NCBI GenBank assembly: GCA_030374805.1
Contig: JARGSG010000224.1
Span: 682,001 to 746,000 of the forward strand
Origin: Gracilaria gracilis
Lineage: Eukaryota; Rhodophyta; Florideophyceae; Gracilariales; Gracilariaceae
Direction of reading: 5' to 3'
Length of the DNA: 64,000 bases
Shown: one piece after another, positions 1-9,045 of the stretch
How positions within the stretch are numbered: position 1 is the first letter of the stretch
Layout: the number at the start of each line of letters is the position of its first letter
Notes under the pieces: generated by a model
What the model was told of the DNA's origin: nothing
What the model saw: the letters and a program-made list of their open reading frames with translations, nothing else
The model's database searches: none
Program-made: the position numbers and the translations under genes

Positions 1-515
1 CATCGACGACGACGTTCCGGGAGGACATGATGTATCCAGCAGCTGTCGTACCAACACGTACCGTTGTAGACGTAGCTACCGAGGTATGTAATTTCGAGTG
101 CCAGCAGCTGGCGCTCCACGCAAGCGTTTTCAATCGTGGGCAACGAGCCGAAAACGCCGTTTTTGCCGCCAAACTTGAAGCGAAGGCAAAGGCTGCATTG
201 CTCTAATTTTTTGGGCGATTCTCATTTGCCGCTGCCACAGGCAAGTGACGAGTGTACGAGTCTCATGGACCTCCACCGGAAATGGCAGGCCACCTTCGAT
301 CACGGCGTGTGGATTCCAGCCGACGGTTGGCGCCGGTTTCCTGTGAATTCAGTGCGCCCCTGCCCGCGCGCTTTCTCCTCGAACTGCACCCGCCGGCCCC
401 GCTCCCCCGTCCGTGTGACTTAACATCTCGCGATTACATGGATCAACGCTCGTTGTCCGTGCAACCTCTGTATCTCCTCACCTCTTCCTGACTAACAATT
501 CACAACATCAACATC
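1..515. other. 5' flank of the THOC2 gene, no gene seen
   Basis: No convincing coding region is visible here. Short open frames lack recognisable protein character. The segment holds TACCGTTGTAG at 59-69 and TACCGAGGTA at 77-86, near matches to the dispersed TACCGTTGGTA motif described elsewhere in this window. It most likely carries the promoter and 5' UTR of the THOC2 gene that starts at 516. Confidence 0.5.
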
Positions 516-3500
516 ATGACTCTTCCTCGCCATTGCGTGTCGCACACCGACGCGCTTGTCAGCCTGTTTGACTCAGCCATCGCCTCTCCTTCTTCCACCA
601 ATGTGTCTAAAATCGTTTCTGAAACATGCCACCTTAAGCTGGACGCTCACTCTCTTGCAAATGCAATTTCGCTCTTTCTCAAGGTACTTAAGCCGCCCGC
701 TCCCCCAGACCGTCTCGCTCTTTTCCGTTCTGTTGTCGACGGCCTTCTCTCCTCCGGTTCTCTCTCGAACGAAGTGCTCTTGGACTCTCTGGACCAGGAG
801 GCGTTGATTATTCTCGATCCCCAAGCCAAACACGCCTTCGAAGAGAAGCGAGCGCGAACAAGAATGTGGTTTACGCAAACGCGCTACCACCTCTTCCGCG
901 AGCAGTCCGAGGGCTACTCCAAGGTGATTAGTCTTCTCTACGACTGCATCAGGAGACCGGAGGAGATGCCTGTCGACGCCGCCGTCCCGAAGTGCATGCA
1001 GCTCATCTCACGCTTCAACCTGACCTTTAACAAGGTTACTGAGCTTGTCATCGGGGCGGCGGCAGAATATATGGACCGGCTGCTGTCGAAGAGCGCGTCC
1101 ATGCCGATCGACCATCGGCTCCCCTCACACTTTTCATCTTTGCTCGCCGCCTTCCCGGAGAACCACATCTCCACCGTGGTGGGGGCAATGCTTCAGTTAT
1201 TCCACGCGCCCGGAAAAACAGCAGAAGCTCCCTCCGCTGGGGTCGAGCCACATGTCGCCGAGTTCGAGCAAACAACACCCGCGGCCCTGCTTGCTACCGT
1301 CGCCGTTTTGATTCGGGAAGGATACATGACCGTTGCCGATGTATGGGGTTATATGTCGCCCATGAAGAACAAAGTCTTCGACAACCGCTTTGTCGAATTC
1401 GAGAAGCATCTTATGGAACTCTCTCGTGAAGTATCGTCTTCGAAGCTTGGCAAGCGCGATAACGGCGACGAACGACTTAAGGCAGCTCCGAACGGGCATG
1501 GTGCAAGCGACCGGGATGTGCTCGGCAAGTATTCTTTCGTTGATGCTGGGCCATTGCCTCGATTTGTGTCGCAGAAGCTCCAGTTCATCAATATGCTTGT
1601 TGGTCTTGGACGATGGGATGACGCGATATCTGCGATCCTCTTGTTGCAGGTTGGGTCTGTGCATATTGACATCGCTGCACATCCAGACATGGCCCACACC
1701 TTAACATCGTTAGCAGAAGTTTTATTGCAGCCTCTGTTTCACAAGACGCACCCGAGTCTGTATCATCACGCGGAGTCCGTCACCGAAGCGCTACACCAGC
1801 TGGGGGGACGGGAAAACCGATGTCCTGTGCCGCTGGACACCGTGGAGCAACTGGTTTCCACGGACCCGGATGGACCTGGAGCTGTCGTACGTCAAATACT
1901 AACGGTTCTTGGACCGCACGCGCGACACTCCCCGCGGCTCCTCTTCGCTCTTTGTCGCGTCTTGAAGGGAAGAAGGGAGAAGGAGGCGATTGATATCATG
2001 CGTCAAGTAATCCTGCCAGCCTTCTCCCTTCTTCAGTCAAACACAGGGTTAGCTAACGCCATATGGGATGTGCTAAAGGAACTGCCGCACACAACCCGGT
2101 GGAAGCTGTATGGCTATCTCCAGGACGATGTGATGAAGACGTGTGCCATCTACAAGGTGGTGGCAGAACGAGCTTCATACGAAATGAAGTACATTCTGAA
2201 GCGGCTCACGATTGACAACGCTAGCTCGTTCTTGACTTCTGTCGCGAAACTAACTACTGGTCAAGCGTTACCTGCGTTCAACGCGACGCTCGATAGAGTG
2301 CAAGGTTACCCTGCTGACACCGTCACAATATCTCCCGTAGTTGAAGCTTGTCGGAACTGCACCAACCTCGCGATCGATATGCTGCTTTACTTGCTTCTGG
2401 ACCGCATGGCAAACTCGGAAAGGAATCGTTTAAAGGAAGATGGCGTTAACACTGCACAATGGTATGCTACTCTATCCTTGTTTCTCGGTATTGGTCTACG
2501 AAAGCTTCCCGTGACATCAGTGCAAATTGATGCCGTTCTTGGGTTCCTGTACACCAAGCTCGTCATTTACGAGGAAGCGCTGCTAATGACTGCTTTAAGT
2601 GATATTATCAGATGTGTGTCGGACATTGAGATGGATATCAACATCACGACAAGACAAGCGAAAGCAAAAGGTGGTGGGAAGTACCTCCAAGAAGCTGTTT
2701 CTGGAGTTTGGGACGGTCTCCAACCTGATCCACAGCTGGTTGGAAAGATAATTGATATCAAAACGGAACGCGAACGAAAAGTCTCAACTGTTGCGCTTCA
2801 AAACGCATTCGAACGCTCTGGGCTACACGGGCCTATTGCTATGGTCTTGGGACAGTTCATCAAGAGTACTATCTATCAAGAAGAAATACGCTCAATGCCG
2901 GTCAAGCTTGGGGCGAATATTGTAGACATGGCAAGAACCACCTTGGTTCAGCTCTGCAAGTTCTTGGATTTCTGTCCTAATGGAGTGGGAGAGTCTGGTT
3001 TGGATCGGAAGAAACTATGGCAACCGTTTTATACGATGGGTATGACGAAGATGATCACCAAACTGAATATCCCCACGTTTGCCGCAGTGGAAATGATGGG
3101 GCCTGCCCTGAACTTTTTGGAAGGCGAAGAAAACTCTGTGCGCTTGAACGAAGGTACAACCAAGTCAGGAGAGAAAGTAAACGAAACAGATAAGGGAAAC
3201 AGCCCCAAGAAGGCGGACCAAATGGAAGTGGATAAAGACATCGATCGCGATCGACCGGATGCTTATGAGTTTGCTAATGTGATCTCGCAGAGGACGAAAG
3301 GTGCATTGTCGCCATACCTAATCCGCACATTTTGGACCTTGCGACTGAGTGATGTTTCCGTTCCCGTGGACCTCTACGACAGCGAGGCGAAGCGGCTTTT
3401 GTTTGTGAAGAGTACATGGGAGAAGCAGTTTGAAATATTCCGTCGTCACATACATGGGGACTCAGATCGAATAAGTAGGGCAGAGGTGGAAGTGCGCCGG

Positions 3501-5777
3501 ATAAGAAAATATACGGAACAGCTGCAGAAAGAAAAGGATGTTGTGTTACAAAGGAAGTCAAGAGTACGAGAAACTCTAACGTCCAACATGGAAGAATTCT
3601 CTGCTGCACGGAACTCTGAAAGTGATTCGAAAGCTACTGTTGTAGCGTTCATTCAAGAATGCGTCCTCCCGAAATGCAAGATTTCTGCTCCGGATGCGAT
3701 CTTTTGCGCTCGATTCGTAGAAATGCTTCTGGAGCTGGATATCCCGGCCATGGTTTACGCTGAGTACTTTGAGATATTATTGCAAATCGTCCCTCTGGTC
3801 TTGCGAGGCTGTTCAGAAGATGAAGCTCTAGGTCTCTCTGTACTTGTCCGAGAAGTTTTGGGTACTCTAGAGAGATGGAGAAGCAACAGAAAAGTGTTCG
3901 AAGCAGAGGCCGCTGACAAGAAAACCAATGGCTTCCGGGAACCCACTGACGGCGGCAGTACGAAACCAATGCGACACGAACGATTCTGCCAGTGGTTGTT
4001 TGATATTCATGAAAAACTTGCCAACGGCCTGTTCATCGTTCTCAAGAGCAATGAGTATCTTCACCAACGGAACTCGCTGTCGTTGTTAGCAAGTATAATT
4101 GACGTGTATCCCAAAGTTGTTGAACACGCTTCAAAGATCGAGGTGCAGATCAAAGAATTGTCACGATCGAAACTGGAGGACTTGAGATTGGTTTCCAACG
4201 GAGTGCTCGCTAGACTGCAAGCCGGCAGGGCAAAGCGGTTACCGAAGCACATCTTCACGCTTCGCCCATCCGCGGCAGTGACTGACGCTCGAAATCAGCA
4301 ATCTTCGTCTTCTAACGTAAAGAAGGAGGTGGCGGAGATCCAGGCCCACACTAAGGCTGGAAGATCAACGGCTAACGCAGCAAACGGGGGACGTAGTGAT
4401 GCGAGAGCGAATACAACGAGGCATGAAGCATCACCTGCCAAGGCGTCTGATGTAAAGCAGGAAACCATGAAGCTTAACCCGAATGCCAAGGAGTTCATGC
4501 CGAAGCCTCAAGGGAGTGACAGAAAAGATGGAACGAGTTCAAGCAGTGGGAAGAGAAGTCGAGAAGAGGATGTCAGCGGGGGCCTTGGTGGTTCAAAAGA
4601 TGATAGGGCAGAAGGGCCTCCACCATCGAAGAGACCGAGGCCTCACGACAGACTGCCTTCTACGGTTCGCGGAAGCAGCAATGATCGAAGGGACGATGCA
4701 ACCAAGTCGTCTACAAGAGAAGTCTATAACGATAGGCGAGGTTCCGCAGATAGGCCAGTTGCGAATCGCGGCAACCCGAATAGCCGATCGCCATCCGACC
4801 GCAGTGCAAGCGGAGGTAAGCCGCCCAGCAGCTCCGACCATGGTTACGGGCGTGATGGAAGTCGTGCGGTGAGCGTTAAACATGAAAACAACAGCCGACC
4901 GGCGGAATCGAAAGATGGAGGACGAGATGATCGCAAGTTGCAACACCAGGACGGAAGAAAGAAAATCGGTGATCGAACGGTGGATGTGGCTCGGCCAAGC
5001 TCTGGAAGTGGAAGACCTGTAGCAGCAAAACGTGGCGCGGGGGATGATGCGAGGAGAGGTGGGATAAAGAATGAGCCGAGGCGTGGTATGGACGGCGACA
5101 AGCGAGAGTACGGGCGATCGAACAATGGAACGGACCGAAATGACATGGGAGGCAAAGGGCCCCATTCGTCAAGGAGGGACATGAGGAAGAGAGATAACGG
5201 TACTCGTGACAGAGAAGGTCGATCACCTAGGGAAAACGTGCGCGCAGAGAGTGATGGGGCTCGTCGTCGCGACCATATGGGCCGTTATGAGTATGGTAAC
5301 GGTAACAATGGGCGCGGGGGTCATCATGGCGAGTACAACCGTGGGCCGCCGGATGGACGAGCGATGGATAGCAAGGGACCAAGCGAACACGCGCGCGACA
5401 GCGGACAGGACTCAAACGCGATGAAGCGACGACGAGATTACGCGCCGACGCGAGGTGGGTACTACGACGGAGACGCGCATCGCGGTAAACGGTTGCGGGT
5501 TGATGACGGACGGTATAGTCGGTCTGGAGGACAGAGAGAGTACTCTGGGATGGGAGCGGCGCCGGGGTGGATTGACGAGCGTCGAGCGGATGAGAGAAGA
5601 CGCGACGGAAGGGACGTTGGAGGTGCGTCTGTGGGGTGGCAGCCGCGGGCGGAAAGAGAGTTCGAGAGGCGGCGCGACGAGCGGGACGACGCGTATGATC
5701 GGCGCGATGATCGCGGCAGAGGCGATCGACGCGATCGACGCAACCGCTCCAACGCCGGGCGCTCTTCGCGGCGGTAA
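516..5777 (+). CDS. THOC2: THO complex subunit 2 (THOC2/Tho2)
   Basis: This encodes a 1753-residue protein, the large scaffold of the nuclear THO complex. THO couples transcription to mRNP packaging and export as part of TREX. The ATG at 516 opens one uninterrupted frame. Residues 1 to about 1240 are the helical scaffold. The block around residues 945-1240 is the most diagnostic: it carries a D-L-Y-[DE] segment, then WEKQFEIF, a charged coiled coil, and the FCQWLFDIHEKLANGLF region typical of the Tho2 C-terminal domain. From about residue 1250 to the end the protein is a basic, R/D/S/G-rich disordered tail, as in animal and plant THOC2, probably RNA-binding. The length is in the family's usual range. 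The absence of introns in a gene this long is a mark of this genome. Identification is from recognised family motifs, not from a search. Confidence 0.9.
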   Translation: MTLPRHCVSHTDALVSLFDSAIASPSSTNVSKIVSETCHLKLDAHSLANAISLFLKVLKPPAPPDRLALFRSVVDGLLSSGSLSNEVLLDSLDQEALIILDPQAKHAFEEKRARTRMWFTQTRYHLFREQSEGYSKVISLLYDCIRRPEEMPVDAAVPKCMQLISRFNLTFNKVTELVIGAAAEYMDRLLSKSASMPIDHRLPSHFSSLLAAFPENHISTVVGAMLQLFHAPGKTAEAPSAGVEPHVAEFEQTTPAALLATVAVLIREGYMTVADVWGYMSPMKNKVFDNRFVEFEKHLMELSREVSSSKLGKRDNGDERLKAAPNGHGASDRDVLGKYSFVDAGPLPRFVSQKLQFINMLVGLGRWDDAISAILLLQVGSVHIDIAAHPDMAHTLTSLAEVLLQPLFHKTHPSLYHHAESVTEALHQLGGRENRCPVPLDTVEQLVSTDPDGPGAVVRQILTVLGPHARHSPRLLFALCRVLKGRREKEAIDIMRQVILPAFSLLQSNTGLANAIWDVLKELPHTTRWKLYGYLQDDVMKTCAIYKVVAERASYEMKYILKRLTIDNASSFLTSVAKLTTGQALPAFNATLDRVQGYPADTVTISPVVEACRNCTNLAIDMLLYLLLDRMANSERNRLKEDGVNTAQWYATLSLFLGIGLRKLPVTSVQIDAVLGFLYTKLVIYEEALLMTALSDIIRCVSDIEMDINITTRQAKAKGGGKYLQEAVSGVWDGLQPDPQLVGKIIDIKTERERKVSTVALQNAFERSGLHGPIAMVLGQFIKSTIYQEEIRSMPVKLGANIVDMARTTLVQLCKFLDFCPNGVGESGLDRKKLWQPFYTMGMTKMITKLNIPTFAAVEMMGPALNFLEGEENSVRLNEGTTKSGEKVNETDKGNSPKKADQMEVDKDIDRDRPDAYEFANVISQRTKGALSPYLIRTFWTLRLSDVSVPVDLYDSEAKRLLFVKSTWEKQFEIFRRHIHGDSDRISRAEVEVRRIRKYTEQLQKEKDVVLQRKSRVRETLTSNMEEFSAARNSESDSKATVVAFIQECVLPKCKISAPDAIFCARFVEMLLELDIPAMVYAEYFEILLQIVPLVLRGCSEDEALGLSVLVREVLGTLERWRSNRKVFEAEAADKKTNGFREPTDGGSTKPMRHERFCQWLFDIHEKLANGLFIVLKSNEYLHQRNSLSLLASIIDVYPKVVEHASKIEVQIKELSRSKLEDLRLVSNGVLARLQAGRAKRLPKHIFTLRPSAAVTDARNQQSSSSNVKKEVAEIQAHTKAGRSTANAANGGRSDARANTTRHEASPAKASDVKQETMKLNPNAKEFMPKPQGSDRKDGTSSSSGKRSREEDVSGGLGGSKDDRAEGPPPSKRPRPHDRLPSTVRGSSNDRRDDATKSSTREVYNDRRGSADRPVANRGNPNSRSPSDRSASGGKPPSSSDHGYGRDGSRAVSVKHENNSRPAESKDGGRDDRKLQHQDGRKKIGDRTVDVARPSSGSGRPVAAKRGAGDDARRGGIKNEPRRGMDGDKREYGRSNNGTDRNDMGGKGPHSSRRDMRKRDNGTRDREGRSPRENVRAESDGARRRDHMGRYEYGNGNNGRGGHHGEYNRGPPDGRAMDSKGPSEHARDSGQDSNAMKRRRDYAPTRGGYYDGDAHRGKRLRVDDGRYSRSGGQREYSGMGAAPGWIDERRADERRRDGRDVGGASVGWQPRAEREFERRRDERDDAYDRRDDRGRGDRRDRRNRSNAGRSSRR

Positions 5778-5876
5778 CGCTAAACTTTAACGACGTAAAA
5801 CGTGTTTAACTTGATGCTCTGTGATTGGCGCACGCCACCACACGTGGCACGGCGCGTGGGAGCGCCGTGCGCGCGC

Positions 5877-6503
5877 TCAGTCATCGCTGGTGCACGCCAT
5901 GCAGGTGAGGAAGCCTGTGCCCAGGCACCGGTTGCACACGCGGTCCTCCTCGTCGTGCATCTCGCTGCTCGCGTCCCCCTCGCCCCACCCTTGCTTAGCC
6001 CTGCGTACCTGTTTCACGCTGTTGCCGCCAATTCGCCCGTCCTTATCCACCAACACGTCCTCCGCCGCCTCCGTCCCCTTCTTGTCGTCGAAGAACACCG
6101 CGCCGCGGCTCAAGCGTGCAATCTTGCGCTTGCCCGCCAGCACGCGCTGGTGCAAAGTGCTTCCCCCGCCACACTTGGAGCACTTGAGCTTGCCGCTGCC
6201 GTTGCACACGCGGCAGCGCGCGCGCGCGTTGCAGTTGCGCGCATTGTGCCCCGTCTGCCCGCATATACCGCACCGCTGCCGGTACCACGTCGATGACGGC
6301 GCGGGTCCGGGCGGCCCGGGACAGCTGCGCACGTTGTGCCCTACCTTGCCGCACTTGGAGCAGCGGTACGTGCGCGTGTGGCTGGCGCACGCTTGTTTGC
6401 ACACGCAATTACATGCGCTGTCGTGCGCGCGCGGTATCGCCGGCGGCGGCGATGGGTTAATGAAGCTTGGTGAACTTCGTTCTGCCAAGCTCTTGTGAAG
6501 CAT
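5877..6503 (-). CDS. Zinc-knuckle protein with DnaJ-type cysteine-rich motifs
   Basis: A 208-residue protein from the ATG at 6503; the frame stays open upstream to 6689 but has no earlier ATG. Two CCHC zinc knuckles are clear: CSKCGKVGHNVRSC at residues 48-61 and CGICGQTGHNARNC at 78-91. They are followed by CRVCNGSGKLKCSKCGG at about 97-113 and a C-terminal CNRCLGTGFLTCMAC, both of the CxxCxGxG type found in DnaJ zinc domains and in plastid BSD2-like chaperones. An additional N-terminal cysteine cluster (CNCVCKQAC) lies near residue 31. CCHC knuckles usually bind single-stranded nucleic acid; CxxCxGxG modules usually bind unfolded protein or act as thiol-zinc centres. The combined role is not known to me. 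It converges tail-to-tail with THOC2, 99 bp apart. The start is uncertain. Confidence 0.7.
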   Translation of the reverse strand: MLHKSLAERSSPSFINPSPPPAIPRAHDSACNCVCKQACASHTRTYRCSKCGKVGHNVRSCPGPPGPAPSSTWYRQRCGICGQTGHNARNCNARARCRVCNGSGKLKCSKCGGGSTLHQRVLAGKRKIARLSRGAVFFDDKKGTEAAEDVLVDKDGRIGGNSVKQVRRAKQGWGEGDASSEMHDEEDRVCNRCLGTGFLTCMACTSDD

Positions 6504-7052
6504 TCGTGCTTGATTGGTTTGCCTTTTCGCAGCAACAGCTTGCCGAGTGTCGCGTGGCGAGTTCCGTAGTTCATGTACAGAGGAGAGGAGTATAAAGTCA
6601 AGGATACCGCGTTGCACATGCAGCTGTGGACAGTATGCTGTACGTGTACAGATAGCCAGTACGGTATCAAGGGTAGATGTGGACTCCAAAGAACACGAAC
6701 GTTACCTGATATGGGACCTAATTACAGTATCGAACGAACCACGATCAAGTTGATCCGCGTTGATCGGATCAACGCCGTCGGTATCCTCAACTGAAGGCCA
6801 CACTCCCACGTGCACAGGTGGCACCAACAGATCGCCCAATAATCTGAGCTCATCGCTTCGCCTTCACAATCTGAGATCCTAATCAACTCACCCTTGGGTA
6901 GGTTATGTTATACTGTATATCTATACCAACGGTAAGATACATTCTAAGGTTACGGAGCACGCTCAAAGGATTAGGTACGAGTTTTACATCGCTCCGCCAT
7001 CCGAATTCGCACCATCACTGAAACTTCAGTGGCCTCTCGATTTTCCGACGCG
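6504..7052. promoter_or_regulatory. Divergent intergenic promoter region
   Basis: This separates the divergent zinc-knuckle and MenA genes. An exact copy of the dispersed motif (TACCAACGGTA, reverse complement of TACCGTTGGTA) lies at 6924-6934, about 120 bp before the MenA ATG. A further shared string, AAGGTTACGGAG, follows at about 6945-6956 and recurs near 9850. Nothing coding is seen. Confidence 0.45.
6924..6934 (-). promoter_or_regulatory. Dispersed motif TACCGTTGGTA, copy 1
   Basis: Exact copy (reverse strand) 119 bp before the MenA ATG. Confidence 0.55.
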
Positions 7053-8114
7053 ATGAGTCGCGCCGTACGCAACCGACATCAAGCAGCTGCGCCTGTCACA
7101 CAGCTTGAGTACCCACCTTCTTCTCTCGCTGCGCCTTCCTCGAACAAGCATCTATGGTTAGCCGCACTCAAACCACCCATGTACACGGTGGCCGTCACTC
7201 CAATGACCGTCGGATCCTTAGCTTCTTTTTGTCACACCAATCAGTTCGACCTTGGAAGGGCTGTCATGCTTGTCTCGGCTGCCATACTAGTCATTGCATG
7301 GCTCAATCTTTCAAACGATGCGTTCGATTTTGACACTGGTGTTGATCGAAACAAGAAAGAGAGCATCGTCAATCTGCTTGGTGGCACACGCAACATGAGG
7401 CATGTGGTTCTCACTGTTGCCTTTTTCTTTCTTGCAGCTGCCTTCACTCTGTTTTACCTTTTGTTCAGGAATGATATGGCACCGTTCTGCGCTATCGCCG
7501 TTGCCGTCTTTGGCGGTTACATGTATCAAAGTCCCCCTTTCCGCCTCAGTTACAAAGGTCTTGGAGAAGTTATTTGTTTCACCTCCTTTTTCATTGCAAC
7601 CGTTGCCGCGTATTATTCCCAAGCCAATCCGTTCTTGCATGAATCCCTCTCTCTTTCGGAACGATTGGTTGCTTTGTTTTTACTACCGTTCCATAACCAA
7701 TACGTGCTATGTGCGTCGTCTCTCGTCGCCTACCCAACCGCTCTCATTCTTTTTTGTTCCCATTTTCATCAAATCCGTGACGATGCAGCGGTTGGCAAGC
7801 TATCTCCTATTGTTCGAATGGGAACTTTTGTTGCATCACGAGTACTCTGCGTCCTAGTTTGTTTATTGTTCGTATTGCAGACTTACTTCTTTTACACCAA
7901 TGTTTTGCCTATCTTCCCGTTCTTTCTTTCGTTCTTTGCCTTTCCAGTTCTCTTTAATTTGGCTATGTTTGTTTACATGTATCATGATCAACCGAGGATT
8001 GTTAGAGTTTCAAAATATAAGGCTGTTCTGTTTCACTTTGTACACGGTGCGTTGCTTTCGTTGGGCTATCTTTTGGAAGGATTTGATGTACTTTCTCTGA
8101 GGGAAGGAAAGTAA
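7053..8114 (+). CDS. menA: 1,4-dihydroxy-2-naphthoate prenyl/phytyltransferase (MenA)
   Basis: A UbiA-superfamily membrane prenyltransferase of 353 residues from the ATG at 7053; the frame is open from a GTG at 7029. It joins a phytyl or other polyprenyl chain to 1,4-dihydroxy-2-naphthoate, late in phylloquinone/menaquinone synthesis. The first aspartate motif NDAFDFDTGVD (about residue 87) and the second, DDAAVGKLSPIVRMG (about residue 242), bind the Mg-diphosphate and are characteristic of the cyanobacterial/plastid MenA (ABC4) branch. About eight hydrophobic segments fit a polytopic membrane protein. The basic, Ser/Ala-rich N-terminus could be a plastid-targeting segment. The product supplies the photosystem I quinone, which is the main evidence that the organism is photosynthetic. 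The dispersed motif lies about 120 bp upstream. Confidence 0.87.
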   Translation: MSRAVRNRHQAAAPVTQLEYPPSSLAAPSSNKHLWLAALKPPMYTVAVTPMTVGSLASFCHTNQFDLGRAVMLVSAAILVIAWLNLSNDAFDFDTGVDRNKKESIVNLLGGTRNMRHVVLTVAFFFLAAAFTLFYLLFRNDMAPFCAIAVAVFGGYMYQSPPFRLSYKGLGEVICFTSFFIATVAAYYSQANPFLHESLSLSERLVALFLLPFHNQYVLCASSLVAYPTALILFCSHFHQIRDDAAVGKLSPIVRMGTFVASRVLCVLVCLLFVLQTYFFYTNVLPIFPFFLSFFAFPVLFNLAMFVYMYHDQPRIVRVSKYKAVLFHFVHGALLSLGYLLEGFDVLSLREGK

Positions 8115-8403
8115 TCAATTGCTACAAATACTTGTAGAATTCAATTCTGTAGGCCGATATTACTTCGTCTTCCTTGCTCTTGTGGTTATGGCAGGGTAAC
8201 GTAGGTATAAAGCTTGTCAGTTTAAAATGTGAAGTCCGATAGTGAGCTGTATGCAGACCTCCCAGTAACCTACGTGAAACGCTGATGTATAACACTACTG
8301 CAAGCACAACTTCAGTTTTACCAAAGCGGAGTGAACTACAATGATAGAGACCGGCCGCACCAAACACTGCTATTCTGGCGACACAACACGCCAGCTTTTC
8401 ACG

Positions 8404-9045
8404 CTATGGAGGAGGAAGTGGAAGTCTGCGAAGACAATTCTGCTCATGATTCATTGCTCGCCCCTGATACTTGTACGCTCTACCACACCACTGACATCTA
8501 TATCTGGCGTTTTCTGAGTTACGGTGCGCCCTTTCGTCATGCTCACTCTTCTTGGTGACGTTGTGAAAGCGCTGTCCACAGATTTGACATTGTAGTTTGG
8601 GATCCTTCTCATGTACTGAGCGAATGTGACTCAACAGACTGCTTCTCTGAGCGTAAGATTTACTACACTCCAAACATGTGTGGCGCTTTGCACTTAGCGA
8701 AGATGATGAACCATGTTCAGATTCCCTGTCTTCTTGAAAAGGAGATTGAACTCGATGATGCAGATCCCATGCGGCCCAAGTTTCCTCCAAAAAATTTGAT
8801 TGCCTTGGTGGTCGAGAACTCGAAGAGGAACCGAGTGACGCTACGTTACGACGGGTGGTGTTGGACGTTTCCATAAGCGCGGAAGGAGGACGTGATGAAT
8901 GTGAACGACTCGACACCTTCGAAATCGTGGGTGACTGTGCACGAGGTGGAGGCCCTGGGGAATGGTTACCACGATGATACGCGGCCTGTGAAGCGGGCAC
9001 TAGCCTCTCGCATTGAAAGCAATGTATGTGGTAGCTTTCGTCCAT
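8404..9045 (-). CDS. C2H2 zinc-finger protein
   Basis: The chosen ATG at 9045 gives 213 residues; an in-frame ATG at 9141 would give 245. I prefer 9045 because an exact copy of the dispersed promoter-like motif sits at 9116-9126, between the two. A first degenerate finger (CFQCERLVPASQAAYHRGNH) lies at the N-terminus. A Ser/Pro-rich linker leads to three tandem C2H2 fingers: CLECSKSYAQRSSLLSHIRSVH, CQICGQRF...H...H, and CQWCGRAYKYQGRAMNHEQNC, whose last ligand is Cys rather than His. Tandem fingers of this kind usually bind DNA, so a nuclear transcription regulator is likely. No target can be inferred. Confidence 0.7.
   Translation of the reverse strand: MDESYHIHCFQCERLVPASQAAYHRGNHSPGPPPRAQSPTISKVSSRSHSSRPPSALMETSNTTRRNVASLGSSSSSRPPRQSNFLEETWAAWDLHHRVQSPFQEDRESEHGSSSSLSAKRHTCLECSKSYAQRSSLLSHIRSVHEKDPKLQCQICGQRFHNVTKKSEHDERAHRNSENARYRCQWCGRAYKYQGRAMNHEQNCLRRLPLPPP

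Noticed and set aside
573..1699. Minus-strand open frames of 78-166 codons inside THOC2
   Set aside because: They are antisense shadows of a well-supported gene and have no protein features.
4593..5226. Minus-strand open frames (up to 190 codons) under the THOC2 tail
   Set aside because: They arise from the biased R/D/G-codon composition of the tail read backwards.
5802..6498. Plus-strand frames of 164 and 225 codons
   Set aside because: They are antisense to the zinc-knuckle gene, whose CCHC and CxxCxGxG motifs settle the strand.
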